64,000 nucleotides of DNA from DATARH01 sp035550515 (lineage in GTDB: Bacteria; Pseudomonadota; Alphaproteobacteria; ATCC43930; CGMCC-115725): contig DASZOZ010000032.1 of NCBI GenBank assembly GCA_035550515.1, forward strand, positions 27,151 through 91,150, read 5' to 3'. The position numbers and the translations under genes were made by a program. Positions 15,731-24,940 of the stretch are shown in pieces; position 1 is the stretch's first letter; every line of letters begins with the position of its first letter. The notes below the pieces were generated by a model, which saw only the letters and a list, made by a program, of their open reading frames with translations, searched no databases and was not told where the DNA came from.

Positions 15731-18700
15731 CTATTCCGCCGCGGGCGCGGCGTGCAACCGCTCGCCGGTCCACGGGAACCCGGCCTCGGCGAGCAGCGCC
15801 ACCAGCTCCGGGTCGCTCGCATGAATGCTCTGGCCGCGCGACGCGTCGAGATCGTTGGTGAACAGCATGAAATCGCGCAGCAGCGGGGCATCGCCGGTGT
15901 CGTTGCCGGCCTCGAACTGCGCCGCGAGCGAGACGACGAGTTCGCGATGCCGCTCGTAGCAATCGCTCTGGGCGTAGGCGCGCAGCCGCTCGGCCGCGAC
16001 CCGGCGGATCGCCGCCGGCAGCGCCGTCACCGCAAGGTAGCGCGGCCAGTGCAAAAGATAGGCGTTGAAGGGGATGTCGACCGCGTCGAGATAACGGAAC
16101 AGCTTGGTGATGTGCAGCGCGTTGTTGATTTGCAGGGTCGAGGTTGCGCCGAGCGTGACGTTGGGAATCGCGCGAATCTGCTGCAAATGGTTTGTCAGCT
16201 CGTCCCATGTGGCGGGATAGCGGACATATTCGAGGTGCTGCCCGTACCCGTCGATGCTGACCGCGATGTCGATCCGCCGGAAGCGTTCCGCCAGCGACAG
16301 CCATTGCGGCACCGTCGATCCGTTCGAGACAAAGGCCAGTTCGATCTCGCTCGCGTGACCCGCCTCGACCAGCCGTTCGAGCAGCATGCGCACTTCGCGG
16401 ACGAGCAGCGGCTCCCCGCCGATAAAATAGAGCCGCTTGACCTCGCTGCCGTTGTCCTTTCCCAGCTCTTCGGCCAACCGGGCGACCGCCGTCGGCGAGC
16501 GCAGCCGATAGGCCTTCGACGACCCGGCGGCGTCGAGCCAGGCACCATCGGACCATTGGCGATGGACCTCGTCCTTGGCGATCAGCGAACTGGTGTTGCC
16601 GTTGCACATCCGGCATTTGAGATTGCACAGATTGCCGGTTTCGATCTCGATCAGCGCCGGCAGCCGATCCACCCGGTTGCCGTTCGCCGCCGCGCCGCGG
16701 ACCGCGTCCGCGATCGTCAGCCCCAGCGGGTTGAGCCAGCCGCCTTCCCAAGCCTTGTTGTCGCGCTGGCGCATGCTGATGCCGCCGCGCGCTTCGTCGG
16801 TATAGCACTGGCGACAGCCGGCGATGCGCCGTCCGGCGACGATCTCGCCGCGCAGCCGCCGCATCTCGTCGGCATTCCAGATCTCGCCCAGCGCGTGCCG
16901 GCCAACCGACATCGCGGCGCCGTCTTGGGCGATGGACGGCCCCTCATAGGCGCAGCAAACCCTGGCTTCGCCATTGGCCTCGATGCGCAGCTGGCTCCAC
17001 AGATGGCTGCAGAACGTCGCGGTGCTGATCGGATTGTCGACATGGGCCTGACCGTGAGCGAGCAGATAGGTCCGCGCGCAGATCGCCCGCCAGGAATCGT
17101 GCTGCGGCAGCTCGCCCGCGCCGAAATCCGCGAACAGCCGGAGGTAGCCGATAAACAGGCCGTCCCGCAGCCGCTCGACCGTGCCGTCGGGATGCTCCGC
17201 ATCCGCCGGGCGGACGCACAGCAATCGACCGGCGCCGTATCGCCGGACGGCGGCGAACAGCTTCGCGAAATCGGCGTCGCTCAGCGGCTCGAAATTGGCG
17301 TAGACAAAAATCTTCTCGGCATTTTCCAGGTCGGCAATCAGCTTTTCCCTGAGGAACACCAGCCGTTGCTGCTGTTGCGTGAGAAAGCGCTGGCGGTCGG
17401 CCTCGCTGACCAGGTCCTTCTCATACACATGCGTGTGGAAGGTGATGGCATAGCGGCGCAGCGTGCCGACCAGCTCGCCGGCATAGGTCTCGAACACCAC
17501 GGCGTGCGGCTCGTTGACCGCGGCGAACCCGTCATCCAGCGCCGCGGTCAGATGCTCGAACGGCACATTGGCGAAGCGCAGCAAGCCAAGCGGCTCGGCG
17601 CCGTAGTTGCGCTGCACCACGCCAAAGTCGCACCGTTGCCCCAGACTCTCGAAGCGCAGCATCAGCTCGCGGTCCGACAGCCCGATATCGGGGGCATCCG
17701 CCGCCGGGGCATTCGCCGCCATGAGCCGCAAGCGATAGTCGACCCAGCCCAGCGGCGCCGGCAGCCGCCCGTTCTCGGTGACGGCTTCGCGCGCGCTCGC
17801 CAAATACGCCGCGGCGGCGGTCCAGTCGCGCCGGTCTCCGGCGACGACGATCCGTTCGACCAGCGCCGCTTTGCTCTCGGGAAACCGCGCAATGGTCTCC
17901 CCGGCCATCGCTTCCGCGTCTTCCAGCTTGCGCGCCGCTCTCAAAGTACGGATCGCGTGGAGATGCGGCTCCTCCATGTCCGGGAAGCGGTCGCACACCG
18001 TCCGCCAGCGGCGCGCCGCTTCAGCCCAGTCCCAGCGGCCCATGGCGCACCAGGCGTAGTGGAACAGCACCTCGCCGCTGTCCGGGAAGCGCGCCAACGC
18101 CTGACGGCAGACGTCTTCCGCCTCGTCGAAGCGGTTGCACCGGACGAGGGCGAGGGCCATCTGCCCGTGCGCATCGGGGCGGTCCGGCTGGCGCTCGCGG
18201 GCGATACCCCAGCGGCGCGCGGCCTCGTCCCAATCCTCGCGGCTGGTGGCCGCCCAGGCATGGGCGGCGACCGCATCGGGGCTGTCGGGAAAGTGGGCGA
18301 CGGCCTCGCCGCTCATCGCGTCCGCGTCGTCGAGCCGGCCTATCTGGCGCAGCGCATGCGACGCCGCGATATAGCTGTCGGCGCGCTCGGGTGCCTTTGC
18401 GCGCACCGTCGCCCACAAGTCGACGGCCTCGTTCCAATCGCGCCGCTCCATCGCGGCCCAGGCGTCGTGCGCGAGCTGATCGACCGTCGCGGCCGCCGCC
18501 CGCGGCACGAAGTGCGCGATGGTGACGATCTCTCGGCGGCGCAGGATGAAGGCGTCCTGCGCCAGATTGTCCCGATCGAACTCGACGAGGTCGAACGGGA
18601 TGTCGTTGGCGTCGAGGAGCGCGGTCAGCGCCGGCGGCGGCATGAAAGCCTCGCCGTACGGGCTGCTCGGGTCCTGCGCGAACCAGATGAACGCGCCCTC

Positions 18701-19450
18701 GTGGTATTGGCGGCGCAGCGCTTCGACATCGCCCGCAACCGCCAGGCACTCTTTCGAATACCAGTGGATGTCCTTGCCCTGCGCGAGGTCCTTGGCCTCG
18801 TTGATCAGCCGGTCGAGAAACCGGCTGCCCCAGGTGGTGAAAACGCAATAGCCGTCCGGCCGCATGACCCGCGCCATCTCCGCCAGCCAGGTCGCGGTCG
18901 CCGCCGGCGAAAGGTGAGTAAAGATCGAGTAGCCGATCACAAGGTCGAACCGGCCAGCCGGCAGCGTGCCGTCCGGGTAGTAATCGCCGTTAAAAAAGCA
19001 AGTATAGGGGTTGAGGGTCCGCGCGATCACGCAAAACGCCCGGTTGGGCTCGTAGGAGAAGGTTTTGCTCAGATCGAAATGGCGCAGGAAGGGTCGCGAC
19101 ATGCGCCCCCATCCGGCCGCGAAATCAAGGAAATAGGACTCGCTGTTAAACTTCTCGCGCACGAAATCGTGCGACTTGATGTAGCCGTAAAAGTCGAAAG
19201 CCTCGCGCAGCGCGTGCCGGTTGGAATAGCCGTGAACGCGGTTTTGCAGTTCGGCGGACGGGTATTGCGGAAAGCGGATGCCGTCGATGGTCTCCGCGTC
19301 GAGCGCCCGGGTCAGGATGTCGAACCAGGCCTCGTCGTCGAGATCGCCGAATTTGTCGCGAAAAATATTGGGACTGTCGAGGCCGGCGGGGAGAGCCGGC
19401 TCCGGCGTGATCGACACGAGCCTAGGCTTGCGCTGGACCCTCGCCCGCAT
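15731..19450 (-). CDS. 1239-residue multidomain protein: SAM methyltransferase + TPR + DUF1796-like + twitch/radical SAM
   Basis: Four modules can be read in one uninterrupted frame. Residues about 95-310 form a class I SAM-dependent methyltransferase (LDFAAGWGRMSRPF as motif I, FDLVIGYSIFTHL as the post-motif). Residues about 325-560 are five or more TPR-like units with repeated W-D/W-x-E-A-A and FPDS signatures. Residues about 595-800 (FESLGQRCDFGVVQ) resemble the DUF1796-like module found in alphaproteobacterial glycan proteins. The rest is a radical SAM enzyme: a SPASM/twitch-like cysteine set C832, C833, C879, C882 comes first, then the core cluster C942-x3-C946-x2-C949, then the FIGGEPLL glycine-rich motif and VSIDG. 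AGAGGGG precedes ATG 19450. No signal peptide or membrane segment is seen. The substrate is unknown; a peptide, protein or surface glycan are guesses. Confidence 0.85.
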   Translation of the reverse strand: MRARVQRKPRLVSITPEPALPAGLDSPNIFRDKFGDLDDEAWFDILTRALDAETIDGIRFPQYPSAELQNRVHGYSNRHALREAFDFYGYIKSHDFVREKFNSESYFLDFAAGWGRMSRPFLRHFDLSKTFSYEPNRAFCVIARTLNPYTCFFNGDYYPDGTLPAGRFDLVIGYSIFTHLSPAATATWLAEMARVMRPDGYCVFTTWGSRFLDRLINEAKDLAQGKDIHWYSKECLAVAGDVEALRRQYHEGAFIWFAQDPSSPYGEAFMPPPALTALLDANDIPFDLVEFDRDNLAQDAFILRRREIVTIAHFVPRAAAATVDQLAHDAWAAMERRDWNEAVDLWATVRAKAPERADSYIAASHALRQIGRLDDADAMSGEAVAHFPDSPDAVAAHAWAATSREDWDEAARRWGIARERQPDRPDAHGQMALALVRCNRFDEAEDVCRQALARFPDSGEVLFHYAWCAMGRWDWAEAARRWRTVCDRFPDMEEPHLHAIRTLRAARKLEDAEAMAGETIARFPESKAALVERIVVAGDRRDWTAAAAYLASAREAVTENGRLPAPLGWVDYRLRLMAANAPAADAPDIGLSDRELMLRFESLGQRCDFGVVQRNYGAEPLGLLRFANVPFEHLTAALDDGFAAVNEPHAVVFETYAGELVGTLRRYAITFHTHVYEKDLVSEADRQRFLTQQQQRLVFLREKLIADLENAEKIFVYANFEPLSDADFAKLFAAVRRYGAGRLLCVRPADAEHPDGTVERLRDGLFIGYLRLFADFGAGELPQHDSWRAICARTYLLAHGQAHVDNPISTATFCSHLWSQLRIEANGEARVCCAYEGPSIAQDGAAMSVGRHALGEIWNADEMRRLRGEIVAGRRIAGCRQCYTDEARGGISMRQRDNKAWEGGWLNPLGLTIADAVRGAAANGNRVDRLPALIEIETGNLCNLKCRMCNGNTSSLIAKDEVHRQWSDGAWLDAAGSSKAYRLRSPTAVARLAEELGKDNGSEVKRLYFIGGEPLLVREVRMLLERLVEAGHASEIELAFVSNGSTVPQWLSLAERFRRIDIAVSIDGYGQHLEYVRYPATWDELTNHLQQIRAIPNVTLGATSTLQINNALHITKLFRYLDAVDIPFNAYLLHWPRYLAVTALPAAIRRVAAERLRAYAQSDCYERHRELVVSLAAQFEAGNDTGDAPLLRDFMLFTNDLDASRGQSIHASDPELVALLAEAGFPWTGERLHAAPAAE

Positions 19451-19503
19451 CGCAGCCCCTCTAACGTTCTTTCACCCCCGCAGCGGGAGTTTGGGGCGGC
19501 AAA

Positions 19504-22134
19504 CTATAGAGCGCGTGCGACTTCTTCAACCTCGAAACATTCGATTACGTCGCCGACGGCGATATTTTCGTAATTCTCGAACGCCATGCCGCATTCGTAA
19601 CCGTCGCGCACTTCGCGCACTTCGTCCTTGAAGCGCTTCAGCGTCTTCAGGCTGCCTTCGTGGATCACCACGTTGTCGCGCAGCAGCCGCACCTTGGCGC
19701 CGCGGCGCACCACGCCCTCGGTCACCATGCAGCCGGCGACCTTGCCGACGCGGGTGATGTTGAAGACTTCGCGGATCGCCGCGTTGCCGAGGAACCGCTC
19801 GCGCAGCGTCGGGGCGAGGAGGCCCGACAGCGCCGCCTTCATGTCGTCGATGACATCGTAGATGATCGCGTAATAGCGGATCTCGACGCCGTCGCGCCGC
19901 GCCAGGTCGCGCGCCGCCGGGTTGGCGCGGACGTTGAAGCCGATGATCACCGCCCCGGTCGCCTTGGCGAGGATCACATCGCTCTCGTTGATCCCGCCGA
20001 CACCGGAATGCAGTGTGCGCACCGCGACCTCGCCGGTCGACAGCTTATCGAGCGAGCCGGTGATCGCCTCGACCGAGCCCTGCGCATCGGCCTTGACCAC
20101 GATCGGCAGCTCCTTCGCGGTCCCCGCGCTGATCTGCGAGAACATGTCTTCGAGCGTGCCGCGGCCCGCCGCCGCCGCCGCCTTCTCGCGGCGCGTGCGG
20201 TCGCGGTATTCGGCGATCTCGCGCGCCCGGCTCTCGCTTTCGACGACGACAAAGTCGTCGCCGGCCAGCGGCGCGCCGTTGAGGCCCAGCACCTCGACCG
20301 GCGTCGACGGGCCGGCCGCGCGCAAATTCTCGCCGCGGTCGTTGACCAGGGCGCGGACGCGGCCCCAGACGCTGCCCGAGACAAAGATGTCGCCGACCTT
20401 GGCGGTGCCGCGCTGGATCAGCACGGTCGCGATGGCGCCGCGGCCGCGCTCGAGCTGCGCTTCGAGCACCACGCCTTCGGCCGGGCGGTTCGGGTTGGAC
20501 TTGAGGTCGAGCAGCTCGGCCTGCAGCAGGATGGCTTCCTCGAGCTTGTCGAGATTGGTCTTCTTCAGCGCCGACACTTCGACGTCGAGCACGTCGCCGC
20601 CCATCTCCTCGACCACCAGCTCGTGCTGCAGCAGCTCCTGGCGCACCCGCTCCGGCTTGGAATCCGGGCGGTCGATCTTGTTGATCGCGACGATGATCGG
20701 CACCTCGGCCGCCTTGGCATGGCGGATCGCTTCGACGGTCTGCTCCATGATGCCGTCATCGGCGGCGACCACCAGCACGACGATGTCGGTCGCATTGGCG
20801 CCGCGGGCGCGCATCGCGGTAAAGGCCTGGTGGCCCGGCGTGTCGATAAAGGTGATCTGCTTGCCGCTCGGCACCGTGACGCTGTAGGCGCCGATATGCT
20901 GGGTGATGCCGCCCGCTTCACCGGCGGCGACATCGGTCTCGCGCAGCGCGTCGAGCAGCGAGGTCTTGCCGTGGTCGACATGGCCCATCACCGTGACGAC
21001 CGGGGCGCGCGGCTCCAGCTCGGCCTCGGTGTCGGCTTCGCCGCGCATGCCGATCTCGACATCGGACTCGGCGACGCGGCGGAAACGATGGCCGAACTCG
21101 CCCACCAGCAGCTCGGCCGTGTCGGCGTCGATCACCTGGTTGACGGTCGCCATCACCCCCATGCGCATCAGCTGCTTGACGACGTCGACCCCGCGCTCGG
21201 CCATGCGGTTGGCTAGTTCCTGGACGGTGATCGTCTCGGGGATGACCACTTCGCGGACGATCTTCTGCTGTTCCGACTCGCCGTGCATGCGCATCCGCTC
21301 GCGCTCGCGGGCGCGGCGGACCGAGGCGAGGCTACGGGTCCGCTCGTCTTCGTCGGACAGCGCGCGCGTCACGGTCAGCTTGCCGGTGCGGCGGCGCTCG
21401 TCGCCGCGCCGGGGCGGGGCGACGGGGCGGGGCGCCGGACGGCCGCGGCGGAACGCGGTCGGCGCGGCTTCTTCCTCTTCCTCGGCCGGCATCGCGACCT
21501 TGCCGGCCGCGGCAAGCGCGGCGACCTTGGCCGCAGCCGCCTTGCCGGCGCGTTCGGCGACCTCGCGGCGCGACTCTTCTTCCTTGCGCCGGGCTTCTTC
21601 CTCGGCGGAACGCTGCTTGCTTTCCTCGAGCGACCGCTTCTTGGCCTCTTCCTCTTCGGCCTTGCGGCGGGCTTCTTCCTCTGCCTCGCGCCGCGCTTCC
21701 TCGGCCGCGCGAGCGGCCTCCTCGCGGCGGCGATCCTCTTCCGCCAGCAGCGCGAGGGCACGCGCCTCGGCGTCGGCGCGCTGCGCATCCTGCACGGCGC
21801 GCAAACGGCCGGCGCGCTCGTCCGCGGTCAGCGCGCGCGGGATGCTGACGACCCGGCGCGGCTCCGCGGTCTCCGCCGGCGGTGCGGCGGGCATGGTCAG
21901 CGGCGCCCGCGCGACGGCCGGGGCGGCGCTCGCTTCGGCCTTGGCCGGCTCGGGCGCGCCGCTCGGCATGATCAGCCGGCGCTTCGGGCGCACTTCCACC
22001 GCGACGGTCTTCGACCGCCCGTGCGAGAAGCTCTGCTTGACCTGGCCCGACGACTCCGCCGGGCGATTGAGCCCGAGCGTTCCGCCCGAGCGCAGGGTCA
22101 ATGGCCGCTTCTGTTCTTGATCCACATCACTCAT
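19504..22134 (-). CDS. infB: Translation initiation factor IF-2
   Basis: IF-2 is the GTPase that places initiator tRNA and joins the ribosomal subunits. The 876-residue protein has the alphaproteobacterial N-terminal start (PLTLRSGG), a long charged alanine/glutamate/arginine-rich coiled region, an IF2-N segment, then the G domain at about residue 380 with GHVDHGKTS, DTPGH and NKID, followed by beta-barrel domains II to IV. The chosen ATG 22134 overlaps the ylxR stop by eight bases and gives the normal N-terminus; an in-frame ATG at 22152 is possible. It is part of the nusA-infB operon, with the radical SAM fusion gene 53 bases downstream. Confidence 0.97.
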   Translation of the reverse strand: MSDVDQEQKRPLTLRSGGTLGLNRPAESSGQVKQSFSHGRSKTVAVEVRPKRRLIMPSGAPEPAKAEASAAPAVARAPLTMPAAPPAETAEPRRVVSIPRALTADERAGRLRAVQDAQRADAEARALALLAEEDRRREEAARAAEEARREAEEEARRKAEEEEAKKRSLEESKQRSAEEEARRKEEESRREVAERAGKAAAAKVAALAAAGKVAMPAEEEEEAAPTAFRRGRPAPRPVAPPRRGDERRRTGKLTVTRALSDEDERTRSLASVRRARERERMRMHGESEQQKIVREVVIPETITVQELANRMAERGVDVVKQLMRMGVMATVNQVIDADTAELLVGEFGHRFRRVAESDVEIGMRGEADTEAELEPRAPVVTVMGHVDHGKTSLLDALRETDVAAGEAGGITQHIGAYSVTVPSGKQITFIDTPGHQAFTAMRARGANATDIVVLVVAADDGIMEQTVEAIRHAKAAEVPIIVAINKIDRPDSKPERVRQELLQHELVVEEMGGDVLDVEVSALKKTNLDKLEEAILLQAELLDLKSNPNRPAEGVVLEAQLERGRGAIATVLIQRGTAKVGDIFVSGSVWGRVRALVNDRGENLRAAGPSTPVEVLGLNGAPLAGDDFVVVESESRAREIAEYRDRTRREKAAAAAGRGTLEDMFSQISAGTAKELPIVVKADAQGSVEAITGSLDKLSTGEVAVRTLHSGVGGINESDVILAKATGAVIIGFNVRANPAARDLARRDGVEIRYYAIIYDVIDDMKAALSGLLAPTLRERFLGNAAIREVFNITRVGKVAGCMVTEGVVRRGAKVRLLRDNVVIHEGSLKTLKRFKDEVREVRDGYECGMAFENYENIAVGDVIECFEVEEVARAL

Positions 22135-22813
22135 GCGTACCTGTACCGTCATCCTGGTGCGACGGCCCAGCCGCCGCGCTGTCTATCCCTTCGACCGCGG
22201 CCGCCGCGCGAAACCCCGCGAGCCGCATCAACTCCACCAGCAGCCGGGAACTCAAAGAGCCGCGCCCGACCGCAGCAAACACCACCCGCTCGCGGCCGAA
22301 CACGCCGCTCAATTCGGCCGCGTCGAGCACCGTCGCCGACGCCACCCGCCGCCCGCTCGCCATCCGGCGGCGGCCGGCCGCGGCGCCGTCCCGGGCGAAT
22401 AGCAACAGCGCCGCGTCACCGCGGCGCACCGCTTCGCCCACCCGCTCATAGCCCGCGACCGCCGCCCCGGCGCGCCGCGCCAACCCCAGCACCTCACCGC
22501 AGCGCCGCGCCAACAGCGCCTCGCAGCGGTCGGCAAGCTCGGGCGGCACCACCACCGGCCGACGCGCCGCGCGTGCGAACACCCGCTTGGCCACCGCGCG
22601 CTCCACTATATCCCGGCGAGGCAGCAACCACAAACCCCGTCCGGGCAGACGCGCGTCGACATCGGGCACCACCGTACCGTCCGGTCCCACCACGAAACGC
22701 AGCAGCTGGGCGCGGTCGCGGATCTCGCCGGTGACGATGCAGCGCCGTTGCGGCCCGGTCTCCGGCGCGCGCGGCAGAGGATAATCGGCGGGGACGATCC
22801 GAGCGGCCTGCGT
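22127..22813 (-). CDS. ylxR: YlxR (DUF448) RNA-binding protein fused to an L7Ae-like domain, apparent ACG start
   Basis: The conserved YlxR part begins with RRCIVTGEIRDRAQLLRFVVGPDG and continues LPGRGLWLLP; the second half (LGLARRAGAAVAGYERV ... ALLLFARDG) is the L7Ae/L30e-like YlxQ module, a fusion usual in alphaproteobacteria. The first ATG/GTG/TTG in this frame (22693) would cut off the conserved RRCIVTG motif, and none exists between it and the in-frame stop upstream. An ACG at 22813 lies seven bases after AAGGAG, which is formed by the end of nusA, and starts a protein of the expected length (228 residues). Either ACG is the true start or the base is a variant of ATG. Role: nucleoid/RNA-associated, in the nusA-infB operon. 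Confidence 0.85.
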   Translation of the reverse strand, partial: TQAARIVPADYPLPRAPETGPQRRCIVTGEIRDRAQLLRFVVGPDGTVVPDVDARLPGRGLWLLPRRDIVERAVAKRVFARAARRPVVVPPELADRCEALLARRCGEVLGLARRAGAAVAGYERVGEAVRRGDAALLLFARDGAAAGRRRMASGRRVASATVLDAAELSGVFGRERVVFAAVGRGSLSSRLLVELMRLAGFRAAAAVEGIDSAAAGPSHQDDGTGTHE

Positions 22814-22817
22814 CGCG

Positions 22818-24374
22818 CTACTCCTTCTCCGCCGGGGCGGCTTCTTCCTCGTCGCCGAACCAGCCGAGATGCCGCCGCGTCGCCATGATCATCTCGTTTG
22901 CGGTATCGAGATCGAGCTCGACACCGCCTTTGTCCGACGCGGCGAGGATTTCCAACAACTCGTCGCCCGCCAGATCGGCAAAATCGTCGAGCGTCTTGAC
23001 CCCTTTTTCGCCCAGCGACACGAGCATGCCCGGGGTCAGCCCCTCAAGGCTTTCGAGATCCTCGCCGACGCCGAGCTCGTGATAGCGCTCGACATATTCC
23101 CGGTCGCGCCGTTCGAGCGCGGCGCGGGCGCGGGATTGCAGCTCGTTGGCGATGTCGTCGTCAAACCCCTCGATGCCCGCAAGGTCGGCGGTCGCGACAT
23201 AGGCAACCTCCTCCAGCGTGCTGAAGCCTTCCGTGACCAGCAGATGGGCGATCACGTCGTCGATGTCGAGCGCATCGATAAAGAGCTGGCTGCGGGTGCG
23301 GAATTCCTCGGTGCGCCGCTCCGATTCCTCCGCCTCGGTGAGGATGTCGATGTCCCAGCCGGTAAGTTGCGAGGCGAGGCGGACGTTCTGCCCGCGCCGG
23401 CCGATCGCCAGGCTGAGCTGGTCGTCGGGCACGACCACCTCGATGCGCTTCTGCTCCTCGTCCATGACCACCTTGGTGACCTCGGCGGGCGCCAGCGCGT
23501 TGACCACAAAGGTCGCCGGGTCCTGCGACCAGGGGATGATGTCGATCTTTTCGCCCTGCAGCTCGCCGACGACGGCTTGGACGCGGCTGCCGCGCATGCC
23601 GACGCAGGCGCCGACCGGGTCGATGCCGCTATCGCGCGAGATGACCGCGATCTTGGCACGGCTGCCCGGATCGCGCGCGACGGCGCGGATTTCGATGATA
23701 CCGTCATAGATTTCCGGCACTTCCTGCGCGAACAGCTTGGCCATGTATTGCGGATGGGTGCGCGACAGAAAAATCTGCGGGCCGCGCGGTTCCTGGCGCA
23801 CGTCGTAGATATAGGCGCGCACCCGCTCGCCCTGCCGATAGCTCTCGCGCGGCAGCAGTTCGTCGCGGCGCAGCATCGCCTCGGCGCGGCCGAGATCGAC
23901 GACGACATTGCCGAACTCGACGCGTTTCACCAGGCCGTTGACGATTTCGCCGACGCGGTCCTTGAACTCGTTGTATTGCCGCTGCCGCTCGGCGTCGCGC
24001 ACCTTCTGGACGATGACCTGCTTTGCGGTCTGCGCGGCGATGCGGCCGAAATCGATCGGCGGCAGCGGGTCGGTGATAAAATCGCCGATCTCGGCCTCGG
24101 CATTGAGCCGTTTGGCGGCCGGCAGCGGCATCTGCGTCGCTTCGTTCTCGACCGTGTCAACCACTTCGCGAAAGCGTAGCAGGCGGATTTCGCCGGTGCG
24201 CTTGTCGATCTCGGCGCGGATGTCGTATTCCAGGCCGTATTTGGAGCGGCCGGCCTTCTGGATCGCCTGCTCCATCGCCTCGAGGACTTCGTCCTTATCG
24301 ATGCCCTTGTCGCGCGCGACGGTGTCGGCGACCTGGAGCAATTCCGGGCGGGCGTAGGTGAGGGTGCTTTCCAT
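22818..24374 (-). CDS. nusA: Transcription termination/antitermination protein NusA
   Basis: NusA binds RNA polymerase and RNA to modulate pausing, termination and antitermination. The 518 residues show the N-terminal RNAP-binding domain (1-130), an S1 domain (GEIVNGLVKRVEFGNVVVDLG, about 135-200), two KH domains (GIDPVGACVGMRGSRVQAV and LAIGRRGQNVRLASQLTGW), and two C-terminal acidic repeats with helix-hairpin-helix character, ending in an acidic tail. ATG 24374 lies 13 bases after the rimP stop. The last codons supply the Shine-Dalgarno sequence of ylxR. Confidence 0.97.
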   Translation of the reverse strand: MESTLTYARPELLQVADTVARDKGIDKDEVLEAMEQAIQKAGRSKYGLEYDIRAEIDKRTGEIRLLRFREVVDTVENEATQMPLPAAKRLNAEAEIGDFITDPLPPIDFGRIAAQTAKQVIVQKVRDAERQRQYNEFKDRVGEIVNGLVKRVEFGNVVVDLGRAEAMLRRDELLPRESYRQGERVRAYIYDVRQEPRGPQIFLSRTHPQYMAKLFAQEVPEIYDGIIEIRAVARDPGSRAKIAVISRDSGIDPVGACVGMRGSRVQAVVGELQGEKIDIIPWSQDPATFVVNALAPAEVTKVVMDEEQKRIEVVVPDDQLSLAIGRRGQNVRLASQLTGWDIDILTEAEESERRTEEFRTRSQLFIDALDIDDVIAHLLVTEGFSTLEEVAYVATADLAGIEGFDDDIANELQSRARAALERRDREYVERYHELGVGEDLESLEGLTPGMLVSLGEKGVKTLDDFADLAGDELLEILAASDKGGVELDLDTANEMIMATRRHLGWFGDEEEAAPAEKE

Positions 24375-24387
24375 CGTTCGCGATGCC

Positions 24388-24891
24388 TCAGTGAAGCGGG
24401 GTAGCGTGGGCTTTGAGCAGATCGTCGGTGATGACCAGCTTGGCCTTGGCGATGCCGGCCAGCGGCAGGCGCGCCTCGCCGGTCTCCGCGGCGAGCCGGA
24501 CATGCTCGCCGTCGCGGCCGAGCAGCCGGCCGCGGAAGCGCTTGCGCCCGTCGAGCGGCTGGTTCAGCTCGATCCGCGCCTCGAACCCGGCAAAGCGGTC
24601 GTAATCGTCGGGCCGGGTCAGCGGCCGGTCGATGCCGGGCGAGCTGACTTCGAGCAGGTAAGCCTCGGCGATCGGGTCGGCGACGTCGAGCAGCGCGGAG
24701 ACCGTGCGGCTGATCTCGGTGCAGTCGTCGACCGTCATCGGTGCGTCGTCGATCCGCTCGGCCATGATCTGCAAGGTCGCGCGCCTGGCGCCGAGAAACG
24801 CGACGCGCACCAGGCGATACCCCATCGCCTCGAGCGAGGGCTCGATGATCGGCACGATGTCGCCAGCGGTCTTCGGAGCGGTTTCAGCCAA
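24388..24891 (-). CDS. rimP: Ribosome maturation factor RimP (TTG start)
   Basis: RimP helps mature the 30S subunit. Motifs include EPSLEAMGYRLVRVAFLG, DDCTEISRTVSALLDVADPI, YLLEVSSPGIDRPLTRPDDY and the C-terminal SH3-like part. The open frame extends upstream through a hairpin with a T-run that looks like a terminator, so a start downstream of that is required. TTG 24891 has AGGA seven bases upstream and begins just before the conserved part, giving 167 residues. It is the first gene of the rimP-nusA-ylxR-infB operon. Confidence 0.92.
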   Translation of the reverse strand: MAETAPKTAGDIVPIIEPSLEAMGYRLVRVAFLGARRATLQIMAERIDDAPMTVDDCTEISRTVSALLDVADPIAEAYLLEVSSPGIDRPLTRPDDYDRFAGFEARIELNQPLDGRKRFRGRLLGRDGEHVRLAAETGEARLPLAGIAKAKLVITDDLLKAHATPLH

Positions 24892-24913
24892 GCCTTGGTC
24901 CTGTCGAGGGCGC

Positions 24914-24940
24914 AAATAAAAAGTGGGCCGCCAGCCCACT
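24914..24940 (-). terminator. Attenuator-like terminator in the rimP leader
   Basis: On the minus strand AGTGGGC and GCCCACT form a perfect 7-bp stem with loop TGGCG, followed at once by TTTTATTT. It sits 30 bases upstream of the TTG start of rimP, so transcripts from the upstream promoter must read through it. A CATAAT -10-like hexamer lies at 24958-24953, just upstream. Confidence 0.75.

Noticed and set aside
15641..19573. A 1310-codon open frame on the plus strand opposite the radical SAM fusion gene
   Set aside because: It is a shadow frame caused by high GC at third codon positions; its sequence is arginine/aspartate-rich with no domain, while the minus strand has clear motifs.
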